From Gemmata massiliana (GTDB taxonomy: Bacteria; Planctomycetota; Planctomycetia; Gemmatales; Gemmataceae), in the NCBI RefSeq assembly GCF_901538265.1, contig NZ_LR593886.1:744001-808000 (forward strand): a stretch of DNA of 64,000 nt, in the 5' to 3' direction. The position numbers and the translations under genes were made by a program. This document shows, in pieces, positions 25,435-35,133 of this stretch (position 1 is the first letter of the stretch; the number at the start of each line of letters is the position of its first letter). The notes beneath the pieces were generated by a model. That model was not told where the DNA came from and did not search any database. It saw only the letters and a list, made by a program, of their open reading frames with translations.

Positions 25435-25823
25435 CGGTTTTTATGTGTTTTTCGTTTGTTTGATACCGTGTTCAGTGAAACAGATCCCCATCTCGCACCA
25501 GACTAACATTCGCTAACAATCTCGGCCCGGAAACCGGGTTCGTTTTTCGTAACTTATTATGGGTCAATATTTTGCGGATGCCGTGTTGCATTTCCAGCCT
25601 TCCAAACGGCTAACATCCGCTAACTCTCTGTGCGGCAACAGCCTCGTTCGTTCCAGTACGCACCTAAATCAAATGCGCGCAGTAATCCCTATCGACACCC
25701 ATTTTATACGGGACAAGTGTATAGTTTGTCGCCGCATTAAGGAAATGCGGTGATTATTGTGGTAGACCGTTCCTCGGCTTGCGGGCGAGTCGGTGCCATC
25801 CGTCATCGCGGTGACGAGCCTCG
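25435..25823. other. Intergenic region with repeated 'gctaac' motif
   Basis: This AT-richer gap between two propeller genes has no supported gene. It holds ctaacattcgctaacaat (25503-25520) and ggctaacatccgctaactc (25609-25627), the same motif, inverted, as at 17595-17614. A minus-strand -10-like TATAAA near 25707 preceded 18 nt earlier by GCGACA could drive the downstream propeller gene, and GACAA-9 nt-TTGTC (around 25711-25729) is a possible operator-like palindrome. Confidence 0.4.
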
Positions 25824-26738
25824 TTATTCCAGATCGAATACGGTGACCCACCCGCGCCCGCCGTCGCCGCTCACCGCGGCGCGGAGTCCGTCCGGGTTGA
25901 ACGCGACCGCGCGCGGTTTCCCGATGTTCCAGTCGAGCGCGCGGACTTCGGTCAGCGTGTCCGGATCGAGCAGACGCACCGTCGTACCGGTCGCATACGC
26001 GATGGTGCGCCCGTCCGGTGCCCACGCCAACCCGCGCCGGTGCATCCCCTCAACGGCCGGAAGTTGCAAGGGCGATTGGGACGGGGCAAGGGGCTGAACG
26101 TAGAGGGCTTGGTCCGCGATCCAGGCGACCCGGGTGCCGTCGGGCGAGAGAACCCATTGCGCGACGCGGTCCGTTTCGGGAACCCGGTCGAACGAACCAA
26201 CGAGGTTGCCGCTTTGCGGTTCCACCAACTCGAATCGCAGCTCCTCGTCGGTGTGCCGACCGATACCGAACAGGTTCCCGTTGGGGTGATAGACGAATGA
26301 ATGTTTGTAGTCCCATTTGTCGTCTTCTCGCACCCAAGTTTCGGACAGGGTACCGTCGTCTGCTACCGAGAAGCCGACAATTTCTTGAATTTGAGGGCGG
26401 TAGCGGCGGATAGTGATTTCCAGGCCGCTTGCGGACACCGCGATACCCGAGAAATGGGTGTACCCTTCTGACCACAACTGGCGCCGTTCTTCGCCCGTTG
26501 TCGGGTTCCAGTCACAAAAGATGCCGTTTTGAAACGCGACGAACAATCGCCCCGTCGCGCGAGAAAACTGCATTAACCGTCCACCGTGCCCGGCACCCAT
26601 AATGCGCTGGCCCGGAGCGTTCGCGACCACGTCCCATACGGTTACGCCGGTGCCGATGCCCGCGGCCACGAGCCAGCGCCCGTCCGGCGACCACGCCAAT
26701 ACCTGATTCGATTTCGTCGGGCCGGGCAGTACGCGCAT
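25824..26738 (-). CDS. WD40-like beta-propeller protein (stand-alone, copy 2)
   Basis: 304 residues from the ATG at 26738 (RVLPGPTKSNQVLAWSPDG); a longer upstream frame is antisense to the neighbour and lacks propeller sequence. Blades are evident from LAWSPDGRWLVAAG, VLSPDGTRVAWIADQ, LAWAPDGRTIAYATG and AFNPDGLRAAVSGDG. It ends with V-T-V-F-D-L-E, a typical last-strand closure. Only 29 nt separate it from the previous propeller gene, so they share an operon. Role unknown; probably a scaffold or sensor. Confidence 0.8.
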   Translation of the reverse strand: MRVLPGPTKSNQVLAWSPDGRWLVAAGIGTGVTVWDVVANAPGQRIMGAGHGGRLMQFSRATGRLFVAFQNGIFCDWNPTTGEERRQLWSEGYTHFSGIAVSASGLEITIRRYRPQIQEIVGFSVADDGTLSETWVREDDKWDYKHSFVYHPNGNLFGIGRHTDEELRFELVEPQSGNLVGSFDRVPETDRVAQWVLSPDGTRVAWIADQALYVQPLAPSQSPLQLPAVEGMHRRGLAWAPDGRTIAYATGTTVRLLDPDTLTEVRALDWNIGKPRAVAFNPDGLRAAVSGDGGRGWVTVFDLE

Positions 26739-26767
26739 GGCGCTGACTTCGAGTTGGAGGAGCGAAC

Positions 26768-27664
26768 TTAGTCCACGTCCCACACGGTGATGCCGCCTCT
26801 TTCGCCCCCGGCCGCGGCAAGTGATCCGTCGGAGCTGAAACACACGGATACCACCGGACCAACCGGCCAGCGGTACCCCACCAGTTCCTTCCAGGTGCTC
26901 ACGTCCCAACAGTACACGCCGCCTTCAACGTTCGCACCACCCGCTGCCAGGAACCGGCCCGACGAGTGAAAGCACGGTCCGCGGAATAGACGGGTGCCGC
27001 CGGCTTCGAGTTCGCCCACGAGTGTGCCGCTTTCGGCCGACCATACGACCAATCGCGTGTTGAGCGTACCCGCGATGAACCGACCGCACGGGGACCACAC
27101 GAGTGAATTCAGTGCTCCGGTTGCCTCGGCCAGTTCGCCCACCTGCTCACCGCGATCGAATGCGCACAGCCGGACCCCGGAGCGCGCTTTGCCGTGCTTC
27201 GTTGAGAGAGGAGCACCGACGGCGAGCCATTTGGCGTCGGGAGATACGGCCGTCGCGGTCACCGTTACCTTGCCGGGCACCGTGACTTGCGATTCTATTT
27301 CGACCCTGTCCGGGCGGATGCGGCAAAGCGCGAATGTCGTGACGGTGGACGTACCACTCGCGGCAAGCAGCCGATCATCGGGAAGGACCGCGTTCGCCAC
27401 CAAATTTTCGGGTAGCAAGAACCGAACTGCGCCGCGCTTCGGCTGGCTCGGGCGAATCACGAGTGCCGCACTTCCCGCGACGACGAGCCGGCCATCGACC
27501 AAAAAGCCGATCGCGGCGCCCCGGTGCCCCAAGTCCACCGGTTCGGCGTCGGGATTCGTGAGCGACCTCAGATGGATGCGGTCCGTGCTCGTCGCCAAAT
27601 AGCGCCCGTTGGGGCAGAGTGCCACCGCATTCACCGTGAACCGTTCGCCTTCAAAAACGAGCAC
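26768..27664 (-). CDS. WD40-like beta-propeller protein (stand-alone, copy 1)
   Basis: 298 residues; blades at VALCPNGRYLATSTD, AVSPDAKWLAVGAP, LVWSPCGRFIAGTL, FHSSGRFLAAGGAN and CFSSDGSLAAAGGE. The final G-I-T-V-W-D-V-D is the propeller closing strand. It follows the WD40 kinase gene by 152 nt on the same strand. No signal peptide; presumably cytoplasmic. Its similarity in length and style to the two downstream genes suggests duplication of an ancestral propeller. Confidence 0.8.
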   Translation of the reverse strand: MLVFEGERFTVNAVALCPNGRYLATSTDRIHLRSLTNPDAEPVDLGHRGAAIGFLVDGRLVVAGSAALVIRPSQPKRGAVRFLLPENLVANAVLPDDRLLAASGTSTVTTFALCRIRPDRVEIESQVTVPGKVTVTATAVSPDAKWLAVGAPLSTKHGKARSGVRLCAFDRGEQVGELAEATGALNSLVWSPCGRFIAGTLNTRLVVWSAESGTLVGELEAGGTRLFRGPCFHSSGRFLAAGGANVEGGVYCWDVSTWKELVGYRWPVGPVVSVCFSSDGSLAAAGGERGGITVWDVD

Positions 27665-27816
27665 CGGAAACTCCGATCACCGCGTTTCTTTGACGCGCCG
27701 CTCTACTTGAGAAGCGGCGATGGTGATTGCTTCGCTACAGGTTTCTGGTTGAGAATGGCGACTTGGCGAATCCGCCCGCAAGGGCGGTGATTCTGGGTAG
27801 TGGGTTGGGCTCGGTT

Positions 27817-30800
27817 TCACTCGCGGGGGCGGCCCCACACGCGCACCGCGTCGTCGAGGGCGTAAATGCGGTCCCCCGTTCGGTCCCACGCGACCGCGGA
27901 AACCGAGTCCCCGACTCCCGGCAGAGAGAGTAGCTCCTGGCCCGACTCGACGTCCCACACGCGGACCGTTCGGTCGGACCCGCCGGTGAGTAGCCGGGTT
28001 CCGTCCGGACTGAACGCGAGGGCGTTCACCCGCATCGTGTTCCCCACGAACGTTCGGACCGTTTGCCCGGTCGCCGCGTCGCGGAGGCGCACGCCGCGGT
28101 CCAGATCGGCCGTCGCGATCCAGCGCCCGTCCGCACTGCACGCGAGCGTGGACGCTCCCCGGCTGTTGGCGCCGTCGCCCCACGGCACCTGCGCTCTGGT
28201 CGTGACGTCCCACATCGTGACCGCGTCGCTCGATGCCACCGCGAGCCGCGAGCCGTTGGGGAGGAATTCGAGCGCGTAAACGAACGAGTTGCCAGTTTCC
28301 AGTCGACCGGTCGGAGAACCGTCCACCGGGTTCCACAACTGCACGCCGGTGCTCCGCGGACCGCGGGTTGCCAGGCGCGAGCCGTCGGCACTAAAAGCGA
28401 TGCGCAGACCCAACGGACCGAAGGGGCCGCCTTCGGCCGTGGTGGGGGCGTTCGGGAACGCTTGCGTCCAAACGTCCTTACCGGTGGCGAGGTCCAGGAG
28501 CGTTACGCGAACGCCTGCTTGCCCCACAACGAGTTGCCCGGAAACCGGGTGAAAGGCGATGTCCGTCCTGGGCGGAAACCGGTGGATCTCTTTACCGGTC
28601 GCGGTTTCGAGAACCGTCGATCGCGCGTGCGAGGGATTCGCGAGAACAGGGAACCCGACGGCCAACTGCTTCCCGCCCGGTGCAAAGGACAACGCACCGC
28701 CGCCGTTCGCGTCCGCGAGCATGCGGACTTCCAGGGGTTGAGCCAGATTCCAGATCCGAACCGTTTGGTCCCCGCCGCCCGATACCAATCGCTTCCCGTC
28801 CGGGCAGAACGCGACGGCCGCGACTGTGGCGGTGTGCCCGCGCAGGGTTCGCGCGGTCCGGCGCTTGGTCGCGTCCCAGATCACGATCTCCCCGTTCGCA
28901 CCGCTGATCGCGACCGTGCGCGGATCGGTGCCGGTCGCGACGGCCGGGCGCCCGGCGCCGGGGTAATCGAGTCGGTCCCGGAGTTCACCGGTCGTGGAGT
29001 CGGTGAACAGAACCGCGTCCGGGTGAACCTCGACGAGCACCCGCCCGCCGTCGGTAAACGCCAGCGCCGTAACCGGGAGCGGAACCGACCGCCGGTGAAT
29101 CGATTGCTCCGTGTCCAGATCCCAGGTGCGAACGGAGCTATCGAACGAACTGGTCACGAGTCGCTTTCCGTCCGGGCTGAACGCACCGGCAGTGATCTTC
29201 TGCTCGTGTCCGCGAAGCTCGCCGGCCGGTTTCCAGTCCGGGGCTGACCACAACTGAACGGTGCCGTTGCTGGCCGTGGCCAGTCGAGTGCCGTCGCCGT
29301 TAAACGCCGCCCACTGCCCGCGTGCCGGTTGTGCGATTTGCTTGCCGGAGTCCGCGTCCCAGATCATGACCGCGTTGCCGTCGGCGATCGCGATCCAGTT
29401 CCGGGTCGGGTGCGTGGAGAGAGCGGCAATCGGGGAAGTGCTGACCGCCCAGTGCCACTGTTCCGCGCGCCCCGCCGCGTCCCACACGCGGACGTGCCCG
29501 GAGGTATCGGCCGAAACCGCGCGGCCGTCCGGCAGGAACGCGGTTCGGTTGATTCGTAGCGTGTGCCCGACGAGGCCCGGGGTGTCGGCCTTGCGGAGTG
29601 CGTCCAGGTACCGCCATTCCCACCCGCGGAACTGTTCCGGGCACTGGTCGAGAACGGCCCACGCTTGCGGGAGCTGATTGGCCGCGTACAGCCGACCCGC
29701 GGACGCGACGCGCTCCAAGTAAAGCGCCCGTTGCTCGCGGGCGAGCGTTTCCTCCAGCTTGTACCGGAGAGCGCACTCGCGGAGGTACGCGGCGCGCACC
29801 TCGTGTTCTTTCGCGCTGATTCGGGCGTTACTATCGGCCAGCACCGCGACCGCCGCGACGAGGGCCGCGAGCGTGGTGGTGACCATCGCGGAAACGATCG
29901 GGTGGCGCCGCACGCGGCGGTAGGCGTGTTCCCAGGCCGGGGTCGGGCGCGCTGAGATGGGCACCCCGAGGCGCCAGCGCTCCAGATCGTCGGCCAGTTC
30001 CTGTGCGGTCGCGTACCGGCGCGCCGGGTCTTTTTCCAGGCACTTCAGGCAGATGGTGTCGAGATCCCGCGGAACGGTCGGGTTCAGGGTCGACGGGCGC
30101 TCGGCGGGTACGTTCGTGACCAGATCCAGGGTCGCGAGCGGCGTTTCCGCGGCGAACGGCGAGCGCCCGGTGAGGCGGTTGAACAGGATCGCGCCCAGCC
30201 CGTACACGTCGGCCGCGGTGGACACCTGCTTCGGGTTGCTCGCCTGCTCCGGGGCCATGTACGCGGGCGTACCCGCGACCACCGCAGTGAGCGTCGGCTG
30301 GTCGCCCGGGTCGATGCGCCCGGCTAAGCCGAAGTCGGCGACGTGCGGGTGCCCGTCGTCGTCGAGCAGGATATTGGAGGGCTTCAGGTCGCGGTGGAGT
30401 ACGCCGCGCTGGTGGGCGTGGTGGACCGCGCGGGCGACGGCCTCGACGATTCGCGCGTGCGCCTTGGGATCGGTCCCGCGCCCGGCCGAAGCGTCGTCCA
30501 GGCTCCCGCCCGTGTACAACTTCATCGCGAAGTACGGGACCGTCGGGCCGCTCGCGCAGCGCCAGTCCCCGACTTCGTACACCGGAACGATGTTCGGGTG
30601 GTCGAGCCGGGCGATCGCCTCGGCCTCGCGCGCGAACCGGGCGCACCCGTCGGCGCGCGGGGCGCTCGCGAACGTCTTCACCGCCACGGTTCGGTTGAGG
30701 AGCAGGTCGCGGGCCTTGTACACGACGCCCATCCCGCCGCGCCCGAGTTCCCCCAGAATCTCGTAGCCGGGGATGACCGGCGTCCCGACGAGCGGCCCCG

Positions 30801-31227
30801 TCGCGTGCTCTACAGGGCGCGTCGCGGTGAACCAACCGGTGTGGCCGTCGCCCGGCATTCGGGCGCGGAGGTCGCCGGTCATTTCTGGGAACCGGAGCCA
30901 GAACTCTTCCGGCCACGCGGGGGGGCAGTGCCGGTTCCGCAGCGCGAACTCGGCGACGAGCAGATCGACGGCCAGTTCCCTTCGGTTCAGCGCCGGGAAG
31001 CGTGAGAAGTAGTCCTCGGCCCGGGCCGGTTCGCCCGCCCGGAGGCGGAACTCCAGGTCCACGTGAACCAGCTCGACCAGCAGCCGCGTGGGGTGCGGCG
31101 CGTCCGGGGTGATGAACGCCCCGACGTCGGGCCGTGCGCCGCGCCGGTGCCACGCATCCTCGAACGCGCGGATCGCCGATTCGCACTCGCCCCACGCGGT
31201 CTCGCCGATCAGGGTGCCCTGTTCCAT
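27817..31227 (-). CDS. Membrane Ser/Thr protein kinase with C-terminal WD40 propeller(s)
   Basis: 1136 residues from the ATG at 31227 (MEQGTLIGE); a GTG at 31269 is possible. Residues ~1-140 are an uncharacterised helical N-terminal domain; the Hanks-type kinase spans ~150-420: glycine loop GELGRGGMGVVYKA, catalytic Lys ~184, H-R-D at ~278-280 (GVLHRDLKPSN), D-F-G at ~298-300, and G-T-P-A-Y-M-A-P-E-Q. One transmembrane helix (~443-465) precedes a coiled-coil-like linker and then many WD40 repeats to the end (S-P-D-G-K-R-L-V-T-S, V-R-I-W-N/D-L). It sits beside an ECF sigma factor, a classic planctomycete pair in which the kinase may control that sigma factor. Confidence 0.95.
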   Translation of the reverse strand: MEQGTLIGETAWGECESAIRAFEDAWHRRGARPDVGAFITPDAPHPTRLLVELVHVDLEFRLRAGEPARAEDYFSRFPALNRRELAVDLLVAEFALRNRHCPPAWPEEFWLRFPEMTGDLRARMPGDGHTGWFTATRPVEHATGPLVGTPVIPGYEILGELGRGGMGVVYKARDLLLNRTVAVKTFASAPRADGCARFAREAEAIARLDHPNIVPVYEVGDWRCASGPTVPYFAMKLYTGGSLDDASAGRGTDPKAHARIVEAVARAVHHAHQRGVLHRDLKPSNILLDDDGHPHVADFGLAGRIDPGDQPTLTAVVAGTPAYMAPEQASNPKQVSTAADVYGLGAILFNRLTGRSPFAAETPLATLDLVTNVPAERPSTLNPTVPRDLDTICLKCLEKDPARRYATAQELADDLERWRLGVPISARPTPAWEHAYRRVRRHPIVSAMVTTTLAALVAAVAVLADSNARISAKEHEVRAAYLRECALRYKLEETLAREQRALYLERVASAGRLYAANQLPQAWAVLDQCPEQFRGWEWRYLDALRKADTPGLVGHTLRINRTAFLPDGRAVSADTSGHVRVWDAAGRAEQWHWAVSTSPIAALSTHPTRNWIAIADGNAVMIWDADSGKQIAQPARGQWAAFNGDGTRLATASNGTVQLWSAPDWKPAGELRGHEQKITAGAFSPDGKRLVTSSFDSSVRTWDLDTEQSIHRRSVPLPVTALAFTDGGRVLVEVHPDAVLFTDSTTGELRDRLDYPGAGRPAVATGTDPRTVAISGANGEIVIWDATKRRTARTLRGHTATVAAVAFCPDGKRLVSGGGDQTVRIWNLAQPLEVRMLADANGGGALSFAPGGKQLAVGFPVLANPSHARSTVLETATGKEIHRFPPRTDIAFHPVSGQLVVGQAGVRVTLLDLATGKDVWTQAFPNAPTTAEGGPFGPLGLRIAFSADGSRLATRGPRSTGVQLWNPVDGSPTGRLETGNSFVYALEFLPNGSRLAVASSDAVTMWDVTTRAQVPWGDGANSRGASTLACSADGRWIATADLDRGVRLRDAATGQTVRTFVGNTMRVNALAFSPDGTRLLTGGSDRTVRVWDVESGQELLSLPGVGDSVSAVAWDRTGDRIYALDDAVRVWGRPRE

Positions 31228-31331
31228 TCGTCGTTCCGGGGAGAGAACTGGTAACTCGGTAAATACCACATTAAGCGTTCCCGCTTACATCGTCAGGCGA
31301 TTATTTTCTCCGGAGTAACTGTCGGGAATCA

Positions 31332-31931
31332 TTACACTTCCGATTGCATTCGCTCCAGCCGCTTGCGGACCCGCTCGCGCAGGCGCCGGACCGAGCGCTC
31401 CGCGCGCCCGAGTTGCTCGCTGATCTCGGTCGCGGTGTGCCCCTGGAGGCTCAGCTCCAGGATCGCACGCTCGTCCGGATCTTCGATCGCGCGGAAGAGC
31501 GCGTCCACGGTTTCTGCGAGCGCCGCAGCCTCGTCCGGGAGCGGTTCGCGGTCGAGTGCCAAGTCGACGAACGCCGGCGCGCTGTCCTCGGCCCCGCCGC
31601 CCGTCGTTTCGCGGCTCACGTTGCGCTTTTCCGCCCGGTAGTATGCAGCGCGATCGGCGCACTTGCGCAGCGTAATCATCGTGAGCACGCCCCACAACCC
31701 GTCCCAGGTGCCGACGTCCAGGTGCCCGTCGCGCTGGCGCAAGAAGAAGCTCTTATACGCGGACTGAACGACGTCCTCGGGGTCGACCTTCACCGCCAGT
31801 TTCGCGTCCAGGTGAGAGCGGGCGAGCCCGGCGAGGCGCGAAGCGAACCGCACGAACACCTCGCGCGCGGCCCCGTCCTCGCCGGACCGTAACCGGCCCA
31901 TGAGTGCGGCGAACGAGTCGTTTACGGACAT
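31332..31931 (-). CDS. ECF sigma factor, planctomycete kinase-linked type
   Basis: 199 residues from the ATG at 31931, with ggaggt 5 nt upstream; the open frame reaches further upstream without an RBS. Region 2 is seen in GLARSHLDAKLAVKVDPED-V-V-Q-S-A-Y-K-S-F-F, and region 4 in DPDERAILELSLQGHTATEI, S-E-Q-L-G-R-A-E-R-S-V-R-R-L-R-E-R-V. It lacks an anti-sigma gene; the WD40 kinase 104 nt downstream on the same strand is the likely regulator, as in the known group of ECF factors paired with Ser/Thr kinases in planctomycetes. It diverges from the RTX-like gene. Confidence 0.93.
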   Translation of the reverse strand: MSVNDSFAALMGRLRSGEDGAAREVFVRFASRLAGLARSHLDAKLAVKVDPEDVVQSAYKSFFLRQRDGHLDVGTWDGLWGVLTMITLRKCADRAAYYRAEKRNVSRETTGGGAEDSAPAFVDLALDREPLPDEAAALAETVDALFRAIEDPDERAILELSLQGHTATEISEQLGRAERSVRRLRERVRKRLERMQSEV

Positions 31932-32149
31932 TCCGACCTCCGTATCGAAGTCGCGCGAAATTTTTTTGGCCGGTTCTCGGTGGCACGCGGATCTACCCAA
32001 TGTCCCGGTCGCAACGGTCGGCTTCCCAGGTGTTGTACACCGCGGGGGCCGTCCGGCACAGAACTCGCAAGGTGCCCGTCGCACGTCTTGCCCATTCCGA
32101 CCGCACGATACCCTCGAACCCCTCCACAGTCTTCGCAGGAGACCGCCCG

Positions 32150-34999
32150 ATGTTGCGCGCTCTGTTCAAAGCCATGCTCCGCGGTGCCCGCCGGGGCGCG
32201 GCCCGGACCAATTCTCGGACCCCCGTGCTGTCGAGCCGGTTCACCCCGGGGCTCGAAGCGCTCGACGCCCGCGAGGTTCCGGCCGTCGTCGCGACCTTCA
32301 GCGCCGGCACGCTCACTATTTTCGGCGACAACCTCGACAACACGATCACCGTGAGCCGCAACGCGGCCGGGACGATCCTCGTGAACGGTGGTGCGGTCGC
32401 GGTTCAGGGCGGCACGCCGACCGTGGCTAACACCGCTCTCATTCAGGCCTTCGGTCAGGGCGGGAACGACACGATCACTCTGAACGAAGCGAACGGGGCG
32501 CTGCCGCGTGCCAACCTGTTCGGTGGTGCGGGGAACGACGTGCTCACCGGTGGGTCCGGGAACGACCAGTTGTTCGGCCAGGCCGGGAACGACACGCTCC
32601 TGGGCAAGGGCGGCTCGGACTTCCTGTTCGGTGGCACTGAGAACGACACGCTGACCGGTGGTGACGCCGACGACCAGGTGTTCGGTGAAGCGGGCGACGA
32701 CCGGATGATCTGGAACCCGGGCGACGACACCGACCTGAACGAGGGCGGTGCCGGCACCGATACCGTCGAAGTGAACGGCGGCAACGGCGACGAGCAGTTC
32801 ACGGCCACCGCGAACGGCACCCGCGTGCGGTTCGACCGACTGAACCCGGCCCCGTTCAGCATCGACATCGGCACCAGTGAGAAGCTCGTCGTCAATATGA
32901 ACGGCGGGAACGACATGTTCTCGGCCACCGGCAACCTGGCCGCGCTGATTCAAATCACCGTGGACGGCGGAACCGGCAACGACACGATCCTCGGCAGCAA
33001 CGGGAACGACATACTGCGCGGCGGCGACGGTGACGATTTCATCGACGGCAACCAGGGTACCGACACGGCCTTCCTGGGGGCTGGAAATGACGTGTTCCAG
33101 TGGGATCCGGGCGACGGGAACGACACAGTCGAGGGGCAGGACGGCACCGACAAGATGCTGTTCAACGGCTCGAACGCGAACGAGGCCTTCGACATTTCGG
33201 CGAACGGCAGTCGCGTCCGGTTCACGCGCAACATCGCGAACATCGTGATGGACCTCAACGGCGTCGAGACGATCGACCTGAACGCGCTGGGCGGGACCGA
33301 CACGGTCGCCGTTAACAATCTCGCCGGAACCAACCTGAAGACCGTTAACGTCAACCTCGCGGGGACCATCAACGGGGCCGCAGGTGACGCCGCGGCCGAC
33401 ACGGTCACGGTCAACGGGACCAACGGCAACGACATCATCGACGTGTTCGGCGCGGGCACTTCGGCCAGCGTGGTCGGGCTGGCCGCAACGGTGAACATCA
33501 CCAACTCCGAGGGCGCCAACGACGCCCTCGTGGTGAACGCGCTGGGCGGGAACGACGGGGTGACCGCGTCCACGGTGCCCGCCGGGGTCACGAAGTTGAC
33601 CATCGACGGCGGGGCGGGCAACGACACGCTCCTTGGCAGCGGTGGGGCTGATACGATCTTCGGTGGCGACGGCAACGATTTCGTCGACGGCAACCAGGGC
33701 AACGACACGGTCTTCCTGGGGGCGGGCAACGACACGTTCCAGTGGGAACCGGGCGACGGGAGCGACACGGTTGAGGGGCAGGACGGCGCCGACAAGATGC
33801 TGTTCTTCGGCTCCAACGTGGCCGAGAACATTAACATCGTGGCCAACGGCGGCCGGGTGCTGTTCACACGCGATGTGGCGAACATTGTGATGGACCTCAA
33901 CGACGTCGAGAGCGTCGAGTTCCGTGCCCTCGGCGGGGCCGACAACGTCGTCGTGGGTGACCTGAGCGGGACGGACCTGACGCGCGTTGATGTCGACCTG
34001 CGTGGACCCGTGGGCGGCGGCGACGGGGCGGCCGACACAGTCACGGTCAACGGCACCCAGGGCGCCGATGCGTTCGGGGCCGCGGGCGACACGGGCGGGG
34101 TCAACGTGTTCGGGCTGCACACCGCGGTCAACATCTTCTCCCAGGAACCGGCCAACGACCGGCTGGTGCTCAACGGTCAAGGCGGTGACGACGTCATCAA
34201 CGCGACCTCGCTCCGGGCGAACTCGATTCAGCTCACGATAAACGGCGGCCTCGGCAACGACCTCCTGATCGGCAGCGACGGCGACGATCTCATCAACGGC
34301 GGTGACGGCAACGACACCGCCCTCATGGGCGCGGGCAACGACACGTTCGTGTGGAACCCGGGCGACGACAACGACACGCTCGAGGGCCAGGCGGGTTTCG
34401 ACCGGATGGTGTTCAACGGGGCGAATGTGGCCGAGAACATCGACATCTCGGCGAACGGCGGGCGGGTCCGGTTTTCCCGTAACGTGGCGAACGTCGTAAT
34501 GGACCTCAACGACGTGGAGGGGATCGACTTCAACGCCCTCGGGGGTGCGGACCAGATCACGATCAACGACCTGTCCGGGACCGACGTGACGGAGGTGAAT
34601 CTCAACCTCGCGGGCACCCTCGGTGGGAGCGCCGGGGACGGGGCGGCCGACACCGTGATCGTCAACGGCACCAACGGCGATGACGCCATCGTCGTGTTCG
34701 GCACCGGGAGCAGCGCTCAAGTGCTCGGACTGCCCGTGGCGGTGAACATCACCGGTGCGGAACCGGCCAACGACCGGCTCGTGGTGAACGCACTGGCCGG
34801 CAACGATGTGGTCGAGGCGAGCGGGCTGACCGGTTCCGCGATCCAGTTCACCGGTAACGGCGGCGACGGCGACGACGTGCTGGTCGGCGGTGCGGGCAAC
34901 GACACCCTCCTCGGCGGGGCCGGCGACGACGTGTTGATCGGTGGTTTGGGGAACGATGTCCTCGACGGTGGCACCGGCGACAACGTTCTCATCAACTGA
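32150..34999 (+). CDS. RTX/hemolysin-type calcium-binding repeat surface protein
   Basis: 949 residues from the ATG at 32150 with aggaga upstream. There is no classic signal peptide; instead the basic N-terminus has R-F-T-P-G-L-E-A-L-D-A-R-E-V-P-A at residues 30-45, a motif common at the start of large planctomycete exported proteins. RTX nonapeptides (G-G-x-G-N-D-x-L/T-x) recur, as in GGAGNDVLTGGSGNDQLFG, binding Ca2+. Three long super-repeats of ~200 residues (DNA ~32960-33600, ~33600-34220, ~34220-34860), each a cassette of RTX nonapeptides, FLGAGNDxFxWxPGDGxDTxEGQDG-like core and a V-M-D-L-N-D/G-V-E beta stretch, dominate the protein. Probably secreted and surface-attached. Confidence 0.9.
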   Translation: MLRALFKAMLRGARRGAARTNSRTPVLSSRFTPGLEALDAREVPAVVATFSAGTLTIFGDNLDNTITVSRNAAGTILVNGGAVAVQGGTPTVANTALIQAFGQGGNDTITLNEANGALPRANLFGGAGNDVLTGGSGNDQLFGQAGNDTLLGKGGSDFLFGGTENDTLTGGDADDQVFGEAGDDRMIWNPGDDTDLNEGGAGTDTVEVNGGNGDEQFTATANGTRVRFDRLNPAPFSIDIGTSEKLVVNMNGGNDMFSATGNLAALIQITVDGGTGNDTILGSNGNDILRGGDGDDFIDGNQGTDTAFLGAGNDVFQWDPGDGNDTVEGQDGTDKMLFNGSNANEAFDISANGSRVRFTRNIANIVMDLNGVETIDLNALGGTDTVAVNNLAGTNLKTVNVNLAGTINGAAGDAAADTVTVNGTNGNDIIDVFGAGTSASVVGLAATVNITNSEGANDALVVNALGGNDGVTASTVPAGVTKLTIDGGAGNDTLLGSGGADTIFGGDGNDFVDGNQGNDTVFLGAGNDTFQWEPGDGSDTVEGQDGADKMLFFGSNVAENINIVANGGRVLFTRDVANIVMDLNDVESVEFRALGGADNVVVGDLSGTDLTRVDVDLRGPVGGGDGAADTVTVNGTQGADAFGAAGDTGGVNVFGLHTAVNIFSQEPANDRLVLNGQGGDDVINATSLRANSIQLTINGGLGNDLLIGSDGDDLINGGDGNDTALMGAGNDTFVWNPGDDNDTLEGQAGFDRMVFNGANVAENIDISANGGRVRFSRNVANVVMDLNDVEGIDFNALGGADQITINDLSGTDVTEVNLNLAGTLGGSAGDGAADTVIVNGTNGDDAIVVFGTGSSAQVLGLPVAVNITGAEPANDRLVVNALAGNDVVEASGLTGSAIQFTGNGGDGDDVLVGGAGNDTLLGGAGDDVLIGGLGNDVLDGGTGDNVLIN

Positions 35000-35024
35000 G
35001 ATCGGTACCAACCGATGAACCGGC

Positions 35025-35059
35025 CACGGGCGGGGGACTACCCTCGCCCGTGTTCGTTT
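35025..35059 (+). terminator. Intrinsic terminator after the RTX-like gene
   Basis: Arms 35025-35036 and 35041-35052 (12 nt, one G-U pair) with loop acta, followed by ttcgtttt. Placed 26 nt after the stop codon. Confidence 0.8.
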
Positions 35060-35133
35060 TATTTCCGGTGCTCAAGACGATAGACCGGGTGGTGACCGTT
35101 GCTGGCCGCCGGGCACAAGCCAGAGCGCTGCCC

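Noticed and set aside
32500-34990. Regular direct repeats as a possible CRISPR or satellite array
   Set aside because: The repeats are in one reading frame, encode RTX nonapeptides and super-repeats, and have no constant repeat/variable spacer structure.
31922-35011. Very long minus-strand open frame over the RTX-like gene
   Set aside because: It is the complement of a highly repetitive GC-rich coding region; the plus-strand product has RTX motifs, an RBS and a terminator, while this frame has no recognisable domain.
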